This document shows positions 34,075-41,418 of a stretch of 64,000 nucleotides of DNA, piece by piece. The stretch is from the IMG/VR virus record IMGVR_UViG_3300027706_000269, positions 27,817-91,816 of that record, one strand, 5' to 3'. Positions within the stretch are counted from its first letter, which is position 1. Each line of letters starts with the position of its first letter. Both the position numbers and the translations under genes were made by a program. The notes under the pieces are model-generated. The model saw nothing but the letters and a program-made list of their open reading frames with translations, was not told the origin of the DNA and made no database searches. The DNA is from a virus.

Positions 34075-34551
34075 ATGACAGCAACGATCCTGGCCCTCGA
34101 CCTGGGCACCACCAGCGGTTGGGCGCTGCGCGACCGCACCGGCCGCATCACCAGCGGCAGCCAATCCTTCAAGCCACAGCGATTCGAAGGCGGCGGCATG
34201 CGCTACCTGCGCTTTGGCCGTTGGATTTCTGAAATTCAGACATCGGTTTCTGAACTTCAGTTTTTGTACTTCGAGGAAGTGCGCCGCCACGCCTCCACCG
34301 ATGCCGCGCACGCCTACGGCGGGTTCCTCGCCACGCTCACGGCCTGGTGCGAGCACCACGGCGTCCCCTACCAGGGCGTGCCGGTGGGCACGATCAAGAA
34401 GCACGTCACCGGTAAGGGCAATGCGAGCAAGGACGAGATGATGGCGGCCATGCGCGCGCGCGGCTACCTGCCCACCGACGACAACGAAGCCGACGCCCTG
34501 GCGCTGTTGCACTGGGCCATCCAGCAGCACGACGCGGCGCAGGAGGCGTGA
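34075..34551 (+). CDS. RuvC-like Holliday junction resolvase
   Basis: The 158-aa product has the RNase H-fold signature 'ALDLGTTSGWAL' (D9), a second acidic strand 'LYFEEVRRH' (E67/E68) and the C-terminal 'DDNEADALALL' cluster (D135-D140). These are metal ligands of RuvC-type nucleases. It would resolve branched DNA before packaging. The stretch encoding residues 52-63 uses AT-rich codons unlike the rest of the gene and contains two 11-bp palindromes. Confidence 0.85.
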   Translation: MTATILALDLGTTSGWALRDRTGRITSGSQSFKPQRFEGGGMRYLRFGRWISEIQTSVSELQFLYFEEVRRHASTDAAHAYGGFLATLTAWCEHHGVPYQGVPVGTIKKHVTGKGNASKDEMMAAMRARGYLPTDDNEADALALLHWAIQQHDAAQEA

Positions 34552-34552
34552 G

Positions 34553-34762
34553 ATGGACATCCCGACTCCTCGCTACCGCTGCCCGCTGGGGCGCCTGCAG
34601 CCCGAGCCGATGGACGTGGAGGCCGTCAAACGCCGCGGCTGGCGCGAGCAACGCCTGCTCGTCGTCTGCCTCGACGACGACCGGCTCGACGGGATGGAAC
34701 GCGAGCTGATCCGCCGAATCGGCGAGCGGCTCTACGGTGCACGGGAGGCGCGCCATGGCTGA
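34553..34762 (+). CDS. Small phage protein (69 aa)
   Basis: The 69-aa charged product starts one base after the resolvase stop and overlaps the next gene by 8 bp. It is basic and helical in the second half ('MERELIRRIGERLYG'). No family is recognised. The tight packing within the operon supports coding. Confidence 0.5.
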   Translation: MDIPTPRYRCPLGRLQPEPMDVEAVKRRGWREQRLLVVCLDDDRLDGMERELIRRIGERLYGAREARHG

Positions 34763-35174
34763 GTGGACCGTCGAGCGGGTGGCCGAACGCTTCCGGGAGG
34801 CGGCCATCACCGCCCACCGATTGCCGCCCGTGCGCGTGCAGGGCTACTTCAACACCTGGCCCGCGATCCGGCGCATGCCCTGGGAGACGCTGGGGGCCGA
34901 GCCGACGATCCGGCGCTTCCCGCCCAGCCCCGAGGCCATCGAGCGCATGCTCGAGACCATGCGCTGGGTCTTGTGGCTGGAGGAAGAGGAACGCCACCTG
35001 GTATGGATGCGCGCCGAGCGCCACCGCTGGCGCGAGATCTGCGCCCGCTTCGGCTGCGACCGGACCACCGCCTGGCGGCGGTGGCAGCGGGCGCTCTCGA
35101 TCGTGGCCGACCGTCTGAACGGAGAGCAAGGAACTTCTCGACACATGGTGCCACTAAGTGGCATACTTCGCTAA
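34755..35174 (+). CDS. DUF6362-like phage protein
   Basis: The 139-aa product begins at the ATG 34755, giving an 8-bp overlap with the previous gene. It carries 'PPVRVQGYFNTWPAIRRMP' and a C-terminal HTH-like 'WREICARFGCDRTTAWRRW', as in DUF6362 (recalled). A regulatory or late-gene switch role is possible. Its 3' end contains the palindromic operator and promoter of the following HigBA pair, and its stop overlaps the toxin ATG. Confidence 0.65.
   Translation: MAEWTVERVAERFREAAITAHRLPPVRVQGYFNTWPAIRRMPWETLGAEPTIRRFPPSPEAIERMLETMRWVLWLEEEERHLVWMRAERHRWREICARFGCDRTTAWRRWQRALSIVADRLNGEQGTSRHMVPLSGILR
35138..35167 (+). promoter_or_regulatory. Promoter and 15-bp palindromic operator of the HigBA pair
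   Basis: TGCCACTAAGTGGCA (35149-35163) is a perfect 15-bp palindrome 10 bp before the toxin ATG. It lies between a -35-like TCGACA (35138-35143) and a -10-like CATACT (35162-35167), 18 bp apart. An HTH antitoxin bound here would block the promoter, giving autoregulation. Confidence 0.6.
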
Positions 35175-35557
35175 TGAGAAGAGTCTTCAAGACGCGCCAC
35201 TTCGCTCGTTGGATGCGCAAGACCGAACTGACAGACGCCGGGTTGTGTCAAGCGGTCGAGGAGATGGCCGCGGGCCTCATCGATGCCGACCTGGGCGGTG
35301 GCGTGGTGAAAAAGCGCGTGGGCTTGGCTGGCCGCGGCAAGCGTGGTGGCGCGCGCACCTTGATCGCCACCAACAAGGGCGATCGCTGGTTCTTCGTCTA
35401 CGGCTTCGAGAAAAACGAGCGGGCCAACATCGATGACGAGGAACTGGAAGCGCTGCAGGATCTGGCCGCCGATCTGCTGGCCCGTCCCGCGCGCCAGTTG
35501 GATGAATCCGTTGCCGACGGAACATTGCAGGAGATTTGCCATGACAAACGAGCCTAA
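35174..35557 (+). CDS. higB: HigB/RelE-family toxin (toxin-first pair)
   Basis: The 127-aa product has the pattern of RelE-superfamily toxins of the HigB2/PF06296 type: 'RVFKTRHFARWMRKTELTD', 'GGVVKKRVGLAGRGKRGGAR', then 'RWFFVYGFEKNERANI'. These toxins cleave mRNA at the ribosome. The toxin precedes the antitoxin, as in HigBA, and overlaps it by 17 bp. A palindromic operator precedes it. Confidence 0.8.
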   Translation: MRRVFKTRHFARWMRKTELTDAGLCQAVEEMAAGLIDADLGGGVVKKRVGLAGRGKRGGARTLIATNKGDRWFFVYGFEKNERANIDDEELEALQDLAADLLARPARQLDESVADGTLQEICHDKRA

Positions 35558-35864
35558 GTCCAAGAGCCGCCTGCTCGAAGCCGTTCACGAAACGGCGCGC
35601 GACCTGCATCGCCTGGGCTTCATCGACAAGCGCAAGATGCGCAAGTACGACGCGCTGTGCCTGGAGCCGGTGCATGAATACGACGCTGAGAAAGTGCGCG
35701 CCTTGCGCGAACGCCTGCACTTGAGTCAGGCCGTGCTGGCATCGGTCCTCAACACCAGCGTCTCGACCGTGCGCAAGTGGGAAGTGGGCGACAAGAAGCC
35801 CAGTGGTCCCTCGCAGAAGCTGCTCGACCTCATCGAACGCAAGGGGCTGGAGGCGGTGCTCTGA
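35541..35864 (+). CDS. higA: HigA/XRE-family antitoxin
   Basis: The 107-aa product carries a helix-turn-helix of the Cro/XRE type ('ALRERLHLSQAVLASVLNTS', 'VSTVRKWEVGDKKPSG', about residues 55-90). It starts inside the toxin gene, typical of HigBA. It should neutralise HigB and repress from the palindrome at 35149-35163. Confidence 0.82.
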   Translation: MTNEPKSKSRLLEAVHETARDLHRLGFIDKRKMRKYDALCLEPVHEYDAEKVRALRERLHLSQAVLASVLNTSVSTVRKWEVGDKKPSGPSQKLLDLIERKGLEAVL

Positions 35865-36069
35865 TGGGGTAGCTCTTCCAAACCCATGCGCAACGTTGAT
35901 GAACGCAGGGCGCGCTGACAGACAGTTTCGGACTGGATGCAAATCCGGGGTCGTTCAGGGGTGCAACAAAGCAGGCCGATCAGGGGTAGTATCTCGGCTA
36001 ACTTCTGGACAGCGGTGACGGTCGAGGAAGCCGCCCGGCCATTCACGGGTCCTTCCTGGCGACCCAGCC
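35865..36069. other. Non-coding stretch before the methyltransferase; possible packaging-site neighbourhood
   Basis: No gene is supported here. It contains two short direct TCAGGGGT repeats. Its last ~25 bases carry GGGTCCTTCCTGGCGACCCA (36047-36066), which has an imperfect dyad and resembles sequences I recall near packaging regions of related prophages. No promoter was convincing. Confidence 0.35.
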
Positions 36070-37674
36070 ATGCGGGGGGCGCGAGCGCGGCGCTTCGATA
36101 GCGTCAGGGTGCAAACCGAGGTTTGCAGGGTTTGCGGTTTGCAGCCCTCCAGCCCGAGACCTTCTCCCCGACACCCCCAGCCCGCCCACGGTCCGCCGTC
36201 GGCGGGCTTCTTCGTTTCCGAGGCACCGATTCTGGACACGCTCGCCGTCACGTACCGCAAGGTCGAGACGCTGATCCCCTACGCCCGCAATCCGCGCACG
36301 CACAGCGACGAGCAGATCGCGCGCATCGCCGCCAGCATCGCCGAGTTCGGCTGGACCAACCCGATCCTGGTCGATGGCGAGCACGGTGTGATCGCCGGTC
36401 ACGGCCGGCTGCTGGCCGCACGCAAGCTGGGGCTCGCCGAGGTGCCGGTGATCGAGCTTGCGCACCTGACGCCTGCGCAGAAGCGCGCCTACGTGATCGC
36501 CGACAACCGGCTCGCGCTCGATGCCGGCTGGGACCAGGCGATGTTGGCGCTGGAGTTCGCCGAACTGGCCGACGCCGGCTTCGATCTGGACCTGACCGGC
36601 TTCTCGGCCTCCGAGATCGAAGGCCTGCTCGACGCCATCGAGAAGACGGAACCGTCCGCCGAAGAGGACACGAGCGCTTTGGTCCGCGACCCGGACGAGG
36701 ACGACGTCACACCGCCCGCGGTGGCGGTCACACGCCCCCGCGATCTGTGGCTGATCGGTGAACACCGACTGCTCTGCGCCGACAGCCGCGACGCGGCCGC
36801 CGTCGCGCGCCTCCTCGAGGGCGAGCGGGCGCACCTGCTCTTCACCAGCCCACCGTATGCCAACCAGCGCGACTACACCACCGGCGGCATCGCGGACTGG
36901 GACGCGTTGATGCAGGGCGTGTTCGGCGCTGCCCGCGCGGCACTGCGCGAGGACGCGCAACTCCTGGTCAACCTCGGGCTCGTGCATCGCGACAACGAGT
37001 GGCAGCCGTACTGGGACGGCTGGATCGAGTGGATGCGCACGCAGGGCTTTCGGCGCTTCGGCTGGTACGTGTGGGACCAGTCGGTGACCGTGCCCGGCGA
37101 CTGGGCCGGGCGGCTGGCGCCCCGCCACGAGTTCGTCTTCCACTTCAACCGACGCTCGCGCAAGCCGAACAAGATCGTGCCCTGCAAGTGGGCCGGGCAC
37201 GAGACGCACCTGCGCGCCGACGGATCGTCCACCGCGATGCGCGGCAAGGACGGCAAGGTCGGCGCCTGGAACCATGCCGGACAGCCCACGCAGGCGTTCC
37301 GCATCCCGGACTCGGTCGTCGAGGTGACGCGCCAGCGCGGCCGCATCGGTGAAGGCATCGATCATCCGGCGGTGTTCCCGCTGGGCCTGCCGAAGTTCTT
37401 CATCGAGGCCTACACCGACGCGGGCGAGATCGTCTTCGAGCCGTTCGCGGGCTCGGGCACCACGCTGCTGGCCGGCCAACTCACCGGCCGCCCGGTACGC
37501 GCCATCGAACTCGCTCCAGAGTACGTGGACGTCGCGCTGCGCCGCTGGCTGCAGCACCACCCGGGCACGGTGCCGGTGCTGGAGGGCAGCGGCCGGACCT
37601 TCGACGAGGTGGCGGCCGAACGTACCGTCAGTAGTGGTAGCGCCCCTGGAGGAACTCGACGCGATCGGCCTTGA
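36070..37674 (+). CDS. ParB-domain DNA methyltransferase, SPPY (N4-cytosine type)
   Basis: The 534-codon frame encodes a ParB/Srx-like domain ('ARNPRTHSDEQIARIAASIA', 'VIAGHGRLLAARKLG'), then a beta-class methylase with catalytic 'TSPPYANQRDY' and SAM motif 'FEPFAGSGTT'. SPPY usually indicates m4C. The start is uncertain: the first ~55 codons cover a hairpin and look non-coding, yet no ATG, GTG or TTG lies between the hairpin and the ParB domain. The last 16 residues are read from DNA shared with the antisense yoeB gene. Phage methylases of this kind protect phage DNA from host restriction. Confidence 0.82.
   Translation: MRGARARRFDSVRVQTEVCRVCGLQPSSPRPSPRHPQPAHGPPSAGFFVSEAPILDTLAVTYRKVETLIPYARNPRTHSDEQIARIAASIAEFGWTNPILVDGEHGVIAGHGRLLAARKLGLAEVPVIELAHLTPAQKRAYVIADNRLALDAGWDQAMLALEFAELADAGFDLDLTGFSASEIEGLLDAIEKTEPSAEEDTSALVRDPDEDDVTPPAVAVTRPRDLWLIGEHRLLCADSRDAAAVARLLEGERAHLLFTSPPYANQRDYTTGGIADWDALMQGVFGAARAALREDAQLLVNLGLVHRDNEWQPYWDGWIEWMRTQGFRRFGWYVWDQSVTVPGDWAGRLAPRHEFVFHFNRRSRKPNKIVPCKWAGHETHLRADGSSTAMRGKDGKVGAWNHAGQPTQAFRIPDSVVEVTRQRGRIGEGIDHPAVFPLGLPKFFIEAYTDAGEIVFEPFAGSGTTLLAGQLTGRPVRAIELAPEYVDVALRRWLQHHPGTVPVLEGSGRTFDEVAAERTVSSGSAPGGTRRDRP
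36180..36217 (+). terminator. Terminator-like hairpin inside the 5' part of the methyltransferase frame
   Basis: GCCCGCC (36180-36186) and GGCGGGC (36201-36207), with an inner ACGG/CCGT pairing, are followed by TTCTTCGTTT. It resembles the GGCGGGTTCGTCGTTT hairpins at 48261 and 62181 that precede gene starts. It suggests the true coding start may lie downstream, perhaps at a non-canonical codon. Confidence 0.5.
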
Positions 37675-37900
37675 CCAGATAGACGCAGCGATGCTCCTGG
37701 GTGATGCGTCGCGACCAGACGTCCGGGCCGAGGTATTTCAGCGGCTCGGGTTTGCCGATGCCATCGAAGGGATCGCGCAGCACCGCCTCGACGAGTTCGA
37801 GCAAGCGGCGGGCGGTGCGACGGTCGGTCTCCACCCAATGACGCAGGTCTTCGAGAAATTCCGGATGGCAGACCGCAAGCCGCGAGGCCTCACGCTTCAA
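37628..37900 (-). CDS. yoeB: YoeB-family toxin
   Basis: The 90-aa product shows the YoeB pattern: 'FLEDLRHWVETDRRTARRLL', 'DPFDGIGKPEPLKYLGPDVWSR', then 'RRITQEHRCVYLV' and a C-terminal 'QGRYHY'. These toxins cleave mRNA on the ribosome. Translation probably starts at the TTG at 37900, inside the antitoxin gene (11-bp overlap). The 3' end is antisense to the last 47 bp of the preceding methyltransferase frame. Confidence 0.88.
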   Translation of the reverse strand: MKREASRLAVCHPEFLEDLRHWVETDRRTARRLLELVEAVLRDPFDGIGKPEPLKYLGPDVWSRRITQEHRCVYLVKADRVEFLQGRYHY

Positions 37901-38171
37901 GGTCGGCGTCCTGCTTGAGCTGGGCGAGCGTCGTGGGCTTCAGGCTTGTCGTGCGTGCCCGGTTGAGGGCCGTGAGCAGCCGTTCGGCGTTCTTGGCCGA
38001 GCGCAGCAGGTGCGCCGTTTCCATCAAGCCTTCGAGCTCATCGGCCGCGATCATCGCCACGGCTCCTCCCGAGCGACGGCGCACCACGATGACCTCGCGA
38101 TCGTCCACGGCGCGGTCCATCAGCGCCTTGAGCTGCTCGCGCGCCTGGCTGTAGGTGGTTTCGATGGTCAT
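37890..38171 (-). CDS. yefM: YefM/Phd-family antitoxin
   Basis: The 93-aa product has the Phd/YefM N-domain ('TTYSQAREQLKALMDRAVDD', 'VVRRRSGGAVAMIAADELEG') followed by the toxin-binding tail. I set the start at the ATG at 38171; the longer frame would run into the promoter region. A TACAAT -10-like box lies 29-34 bp upstream on the - strand (38205-38200), without a clear -35. The pair is divergent from the next methyltransferase and sits between two + strand genes. Confidence 0.88.
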   Translation of the reverse strand: MTIETTYSQAREQLKALMDRAVDDREVIVVRRRSGGAVAMIAADELEGLMETAHLLRSAKNAERLLTALNRARTTSLKPTTLAQLKQDADLEA

Positions 38172-38211
38172 GGCGGCACCTCTGGAATTGGACAGAAGTA
38201 TTGTACAGGAA

Positions 38212-39483
38212 ATGAACGCCCACTGGCTGGCCGATCGCATCGAGCTCTGGCCGATCGACAAGCTGCTGCCCTACGTGCGCAATGCCCGCCAGCACTCGGA
38301 CGAGCAGATCGCCCAGATCGCGGCCTCCATCGCGGAGTTCGGCTTCGTCAATCCCATTCTCACCGGCGCCGACGGTGTGCTGGTCGCGGGCCATGGGCGG
38401 CTTGCCGCCGCGCGCAAGCTGGGCCTGCCCACAGTGCCGGTGGTCGTGCTCGATCACCTCACGCCGACCCAGCGCCGCGCCCTGGTGCTCGCGGACAACC
38501 GGCTCGCGGAACTCGCGACCTGGGACGATGCCCTGCTGCGCATCGAACTGGAGGCGCTGCAGGACGATGGCTTCGATCTCGATCTCACCGGATTCGACGC
38601 CGATGCACTGGCAGAACTGCTGGCCGATGAGGAACCACAGATCGAGGGCCGGACGGAGGACGATGCCATCCCGGAGATGCCGGAAGAGCCGGTGTCTCGG
38701 CCGGGCGACGTCTGGCGGCTCGGGCCGCACCGCCTGGTCTGCGGGGACGCGACCACCGCCGAGGCCTATGCGCGCCTGTTTCCGGACGGCGAGCGGGCGG
38801 ACATGGTGTTCACCGATCCGCCCTACAACGTGAACTACGCCAACAGCGCGAAGGACAAGCTGCGCGGCAAACACCGCCCCATCCTCAACGATGCGCTGGG
38901 CGAAGGCTTCTACGATTTCCTCTTTGATGCGCTGGCGCTGATCATGGCGCACACCCGAGGCGCGATCTACGTCGCCATGTCCTCCAGCGAACTGGACACG
39001 CTGCAAGCGGCCTTCCGCGCCGCCGGCGGGCACTGGTCGACCTTCATCATCTGGGCCAAGAACACCTTCACGCTGGGCCGCTCGGACTACCAGCGCCAGT
39101 ACGAGCCGATCCTCTACGGCTGGCCCGAAGGCGCGACGCGCCACTGGTGCGGCGACCGCGACCAGGGCGACGTCTGGCAGATCAAGAAGCCAGCGAAGAA
39201 CGATCTGCACCCGACCATGAAGCCGGTGGATCTGGTCGAGCGGGCCATCCGCAACTCCAGCCGCCCCGGCGACGTGGTGCTCGACCCCTTCGGCGGCTCG
39301 GGCACGACCTTGATCGCCGCTGAGAAGGCCGGGCGCGTGGCGCGGCTGATCGAGCTCGACCCGAAGTATGCGGACGTGATCGTGCGGCGCTGGCAGGACT
39401 GGACGGGCCAGCAAGCCACCCGCGAGGCGGATGGCCTGGCCTTCGATCAGGCGGCGAGCGACTCGTCGGCGATCGCGCAGTGA
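38212..39483 (+). CDS. ParB-domain DNA methyltransferase, DPPY (N6-adenine type)
   Basis: The 423-aa product starts at an ATG with AGGA upstream. It has a ParB-like N-domain ('ARQHSDEQIAQIAASIAEFG', 'VLVAGHGRLAAARKLG') and a beta-class methylase with 'FTDPPYNVNY' and 'LDPFGGSGTT'. DPPY indicates adenine-N6 methylation. It is a distant paralogue of the SPPY enzyme at 36070, and the two are split by a toxin-antitoxin pair. Together they could modify both A and C in phage DNA. Confidence 0.9.
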   Translation: MNAHWLADRIELWPIDKLLPYVRNARQHSDEQIAQIAASIAEFGFVNPILTGADGVLVAGHGRLAAARKLGLPTVPVVVLDHLTPTQRRALVLADNRLAELATWDDALLRIELEALQDDGFDLDLTGFDADALAELLADEEPQIEGRTEDDAIPEMPEEPVSRPGDVWRLGPHRLVCGDATTAEAYARLFPDGERADMVFTDPPYNVNYANSAKDKLRGKHRPILNDALGEGFYDFLFDALALIMAHTRGAIYVAMSSSELDTLQAAFRAAGGHWSTFIIWAKNTFTLGRSDYQRQYEPILYGWPEGATRHWCGDRDQGDVWQIKKPAKNDLHPTMKPVDLVERAIRNSSRPGDVVLDPFGGSGTTLIAAEKAGRVARLIELDPKYADVIVRRWQDWTGQQATREADGLAFDQAASDSSAIAQ

Positions 39484-39539
39484 ATCACGAACCCGGTCAG
39501 ATTGGGCAGCCCGCGCGGGATGTGCTGCCCCATCGCGAC

Positions 39540-40127
39540 TCAGGCAAGCCGGTAGACGCGCTCGCCGCCCGGGGATCTCTCGGAGACGATCGTCAGGCCC
39601 AGTTTCTTCTTCAGCGCCCCGGCCAAGGTGCCGCGCACCGTGTGCGCCTGCCAGCCGGTGCTGTCCATGATCTGGCGGAGGGTGGCGCCTTCGGGACGCT
39701 GCAGCATCGCGATCACCTGCGCCTGCTTGCTGTGGGCGCGGGGGCGGCGCGGCTCGGCGCTGCGATGCGCATCCTGCGCCCAGGCCGATTCGGCGGCGTT
39801 CACCGCCGCCTCCAGGTCGGCCTCGTCGCGCGCCGTCTGCGCCTGCTCGGCCCGGGCGATCACCGCACCGAGTTTCGCAACGAAGGACTGGCGCGGGGCG
39901 GTGCGGGCACCCGGGCGCGGCACGCCCAAGGCCTCGTAGCCTGCGTCGGCAACGACCCAGACCTCGCCCTGGCGGGCGATCAGGGCGCGGTTGGCCAGGC
40001 CGTCGAGCACCTTGCGGCGGGCACCGCCTTGGATGTGCTCGGGGAACCAGTCGATTCGGCCGTCGCTGTGCTCGAGCGCATGGGCCAGGATCGCGTGCTG
40101 GGCGGGGGTCAGGGTGATGGTGCTCAT
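39540..40127 (-). CDS. DUF3489 family winged-helix protein
   Basis: I chose the ATG at 40127 with AGGAG upstream. The 195-aa product has an N-terminal helical domain ('LTPAQHAILAHALEHSDGRI') and a C-terminal DUF3489 winged helix ('SKQAQVIAMLQRPEGATLRQ', 'HTVRGTLAGALKKKLGL'). It probably binds DNA. It is the last of three - strand genes between the methyltransferase and the terminase genes, opposite to the late operon, and may regulate it. Confidence 0.75.
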   Translation of the reverse strand: MSTITLTPAQHAILAHALEHSDGRIDWFPEHIQGGARRKVLDGLANRALIARQGEVWVVADAGYEALGVPRPGARTAPRQSFVAKLGAVIARAEQAQTARDEADLEAAVNAAESAWAQDAHRSAEPRRPRAHSKQAQVIAMLQRPEGATLRQIMDSTGWQAHTVRGTLAGALKKKLGLTIVSERSPGGERVYRLA

Positions 40128-40161
40128 GGTCTGCTCCTGGATAGGGATGGATCGGCGCGAG

Positions 40162-40407
40162 TCAGTCTTCCCAGAGGTGCTCGCCATCGAGGCTGATCCA
40201 CAGGCGCGCATCGCGCGCGGTGGCCATCTCGCGCACCGCCAAGCCGGTTTTGAGGTGGGTGCCGGTCTTGCCGGTGAAGTCGTAACGCTGGCCGTCGTGC
40301 ATCACGGTCGCTGGGCCTTGCTCGTCGAACTCGATTCGGATCAGGCGGGTGCCGAGGGCGTTTCCGTTGGTGTCGGTGACCTGGGGTTGGCGGATGCGCA
40401 GGGTCAT
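40162..40407 (-). CDS. Small protein of the antisense cluster before terminase (81 aa)
   Basis: The 81-aa product starts at an ATG with AAGGAG upstream. It is beta-rich ('TRLIRIEFDEQGPATVMHDG', 'RYDFTGKTGTHLKTGL'). It is followed 34 bp later by the DUF3489 gene. A dispersed ~35-nt sequence lies just upstream. The frame is open through it, so a longer start at 40494 is possible but less likely. Function unknown. Confidence 0.55.
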   Translation of the reverse strand: MTLRIRQPQVTDTNGNALGTRLIRIEFDEQGPATVMHDGQRYDFTGKTGTHLKTGLAVREMATARDARLWISLDGEHLWED

Positions 40408-40440
40408 GGTCTGCTCCTTGGTGCGTGGTGATTGGGTGAG

Positions 40441-40490
40441 GTGATGAACGCGCTGTTCGCGTGAGAAGCCAAGCGTTCTTGCTTGGCTTC
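40441..40490 (-). repeat. Dispersed ~35-nt upstream sequence, copy 1, with adjoining hairpin
   Basis: On the - strand, GAACGCTTGGCTTCTCACGC followed by GAACAGCGCGTTCATCAC (40478-40441) lies upstream of the 81-aa gene. A perfect 10-bp inverted repeat, GAAGCCAAGC (40465-40474) / GCTTGGCTTC (40481-40490), overlaps it. The core matches copies at 23344, 40802 and 63479. Confidence 0.65.
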
Positions 40491-40500
40491 GCATTGCTCG

Positions 40501-40767
40501 TCAGACCTTGCGCAACACCGAGATGCCGGCCTGCGCCAGTTCGAGCGCGGCGGCGTGGAAGGCCATCTCGCCGACCCAGGGCGCAGCCCTTGCGTCGTCA
40601 AACAAGCGGTCGATGACCGGCCGGGCCTTGGCGCGCATCGCGGCGCAGGCGGCTTCGAGCTCGTCGCGGCTGGCGGCGGCCACCTCCTTGCGGCAAGTGC
40701 GCACCAGCACGGTCAGGGCGGCCTCGGCGAGCTTGGTGGCGAGAAGGTCGGGGATGTGGGGGTTCAT
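40501..40767 (-). CDS. Small helical phage protein of the antisense cluster (88 aa)
   Basis: The 88-aa product starts at the ATG at 40767 with AAAGGA upstream. It is all-helical ('LATKLAEAALTVLVRTCRKE', 'LEAACAAMRAKARPVIDRLF'). It is transcribed toward the other two antisense genes and away from the terminase operon, which starts 120 bp to its right. No family is recognised. Confidence 0.55.
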   Translation of the reverse strand: MNPHIPDLLATKLAEAALTVLVRTCRKEVAAASRDELEAACAAMRAKARPVIDRLFDDARAAPWVGEMAFHAAALELAQAGISVLRKV

Positions 40768-40801
40768 CGGGCGTCCTTTCGGTCGGGTGGTTCGGAGTGA
40801 C

Positions 40802-40838
40802 GTGATGAACGCGCTTCTCGCCCGTGAAGCCAAGCGTT
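40802..40838 (-). repeat. Dispersed ~35-nt upstream sequence, copy 2
   Basis: On the - strand, AACGCTTGGCTTCACGGGCG followed by AGAAGCGCGTTCATCAC lies 35 nt upstream of the 88-aa gene. It matches the other copies in core sequence and in its distance to the start codon, although the gene frame relative to the repeat differs. Confidence 0.65.
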
Positions 40839-40887
40839 TTCTGCGGGTGTTGGCCAAGAACTGACGATGACTTGATCGAAGAGGGCC

Positions 40888-41418
40888 ATGGGCATCTCGA
40901 TTCGCGCCTACGCCCGCCACCGTGGGGTATCGGACACCGCCGTGCACAAGGCCATCCGCACCGGGCGCATCACGCCCGAGGCGGACGGCACCATCGACCC
41001 AGACCGGGCCGACCGCGACTGGACCCGGAACTCCGAGCCGCCGAAGGCGGGAACGGGCTCCCGGACCGTGAAGGTGCGGGTGGCGGAGGATCCGGCCCCC
41101 AACCTCGCCACCGGCCTGCCCGCTGGCGGCACCACGCTCGTGCAGGCGCGCACGGTCAACGAGGTGGTCAAGGCGCAGACCAACAAGGTGCGGCTGGCCC
41201 GCCTCAAGGGCGAACTGGTCGATCGCCACCAGGCCATCGCGCATGTGTTCAAGCTCGCCCGTACGGAGCGCGACGCTTGGCTCAACTGGCCGGCGCGGAT
41301 CTCGGCGCAGATGGCGGCCCGGCTCGGCGTGGAGGCTCACACCCTGCACGTGGCCCTGGATGCCGCCGTGCGCGAGCACCTCGCCGAGCTCGGGGAACTC
41401 AAGGTTCGGGTCGATTGA
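40888..41418 (+). CDS. Terminase small subunit, Nu1-like
   Basis: The 176-aa product has an N-terminal HTH ('ISIRAYARHRGVSDTAVHKA') and a C-terminal helical region rich in Ala/Leu ('ARTERDAWLNWPARISAQMA'), as in small terminase subunits. It would recognise the packaging site and deliver phage DNA to the large subunit. It opens the late operon, with its stop overlapping the TerL start (TGATG). Confidence 0.75.
   Translation: MGISIRAYARHRGVSDTAVHKAIRTGRITPEADGTIDPDRADRDWTRNSEPPKAGTGSRTVKVRVAEDPAPNLATGLPAGGTTLVQARTVNEVVKAQTNKVRLARLKGELVDRHQAIAHVFKLARTERDAWLNWPARISAQMAARLGVEAHTLHVALDAAVREHLAELGELKVRVD

Noticed and set aside
39447-39533. 28-codon - strand frame after the m6A-type methyltransferase
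   Set aside because: It overlaps the end of the methyltransferase gene, lacks a Shine-Dalgarno sequence and is too short to judge.
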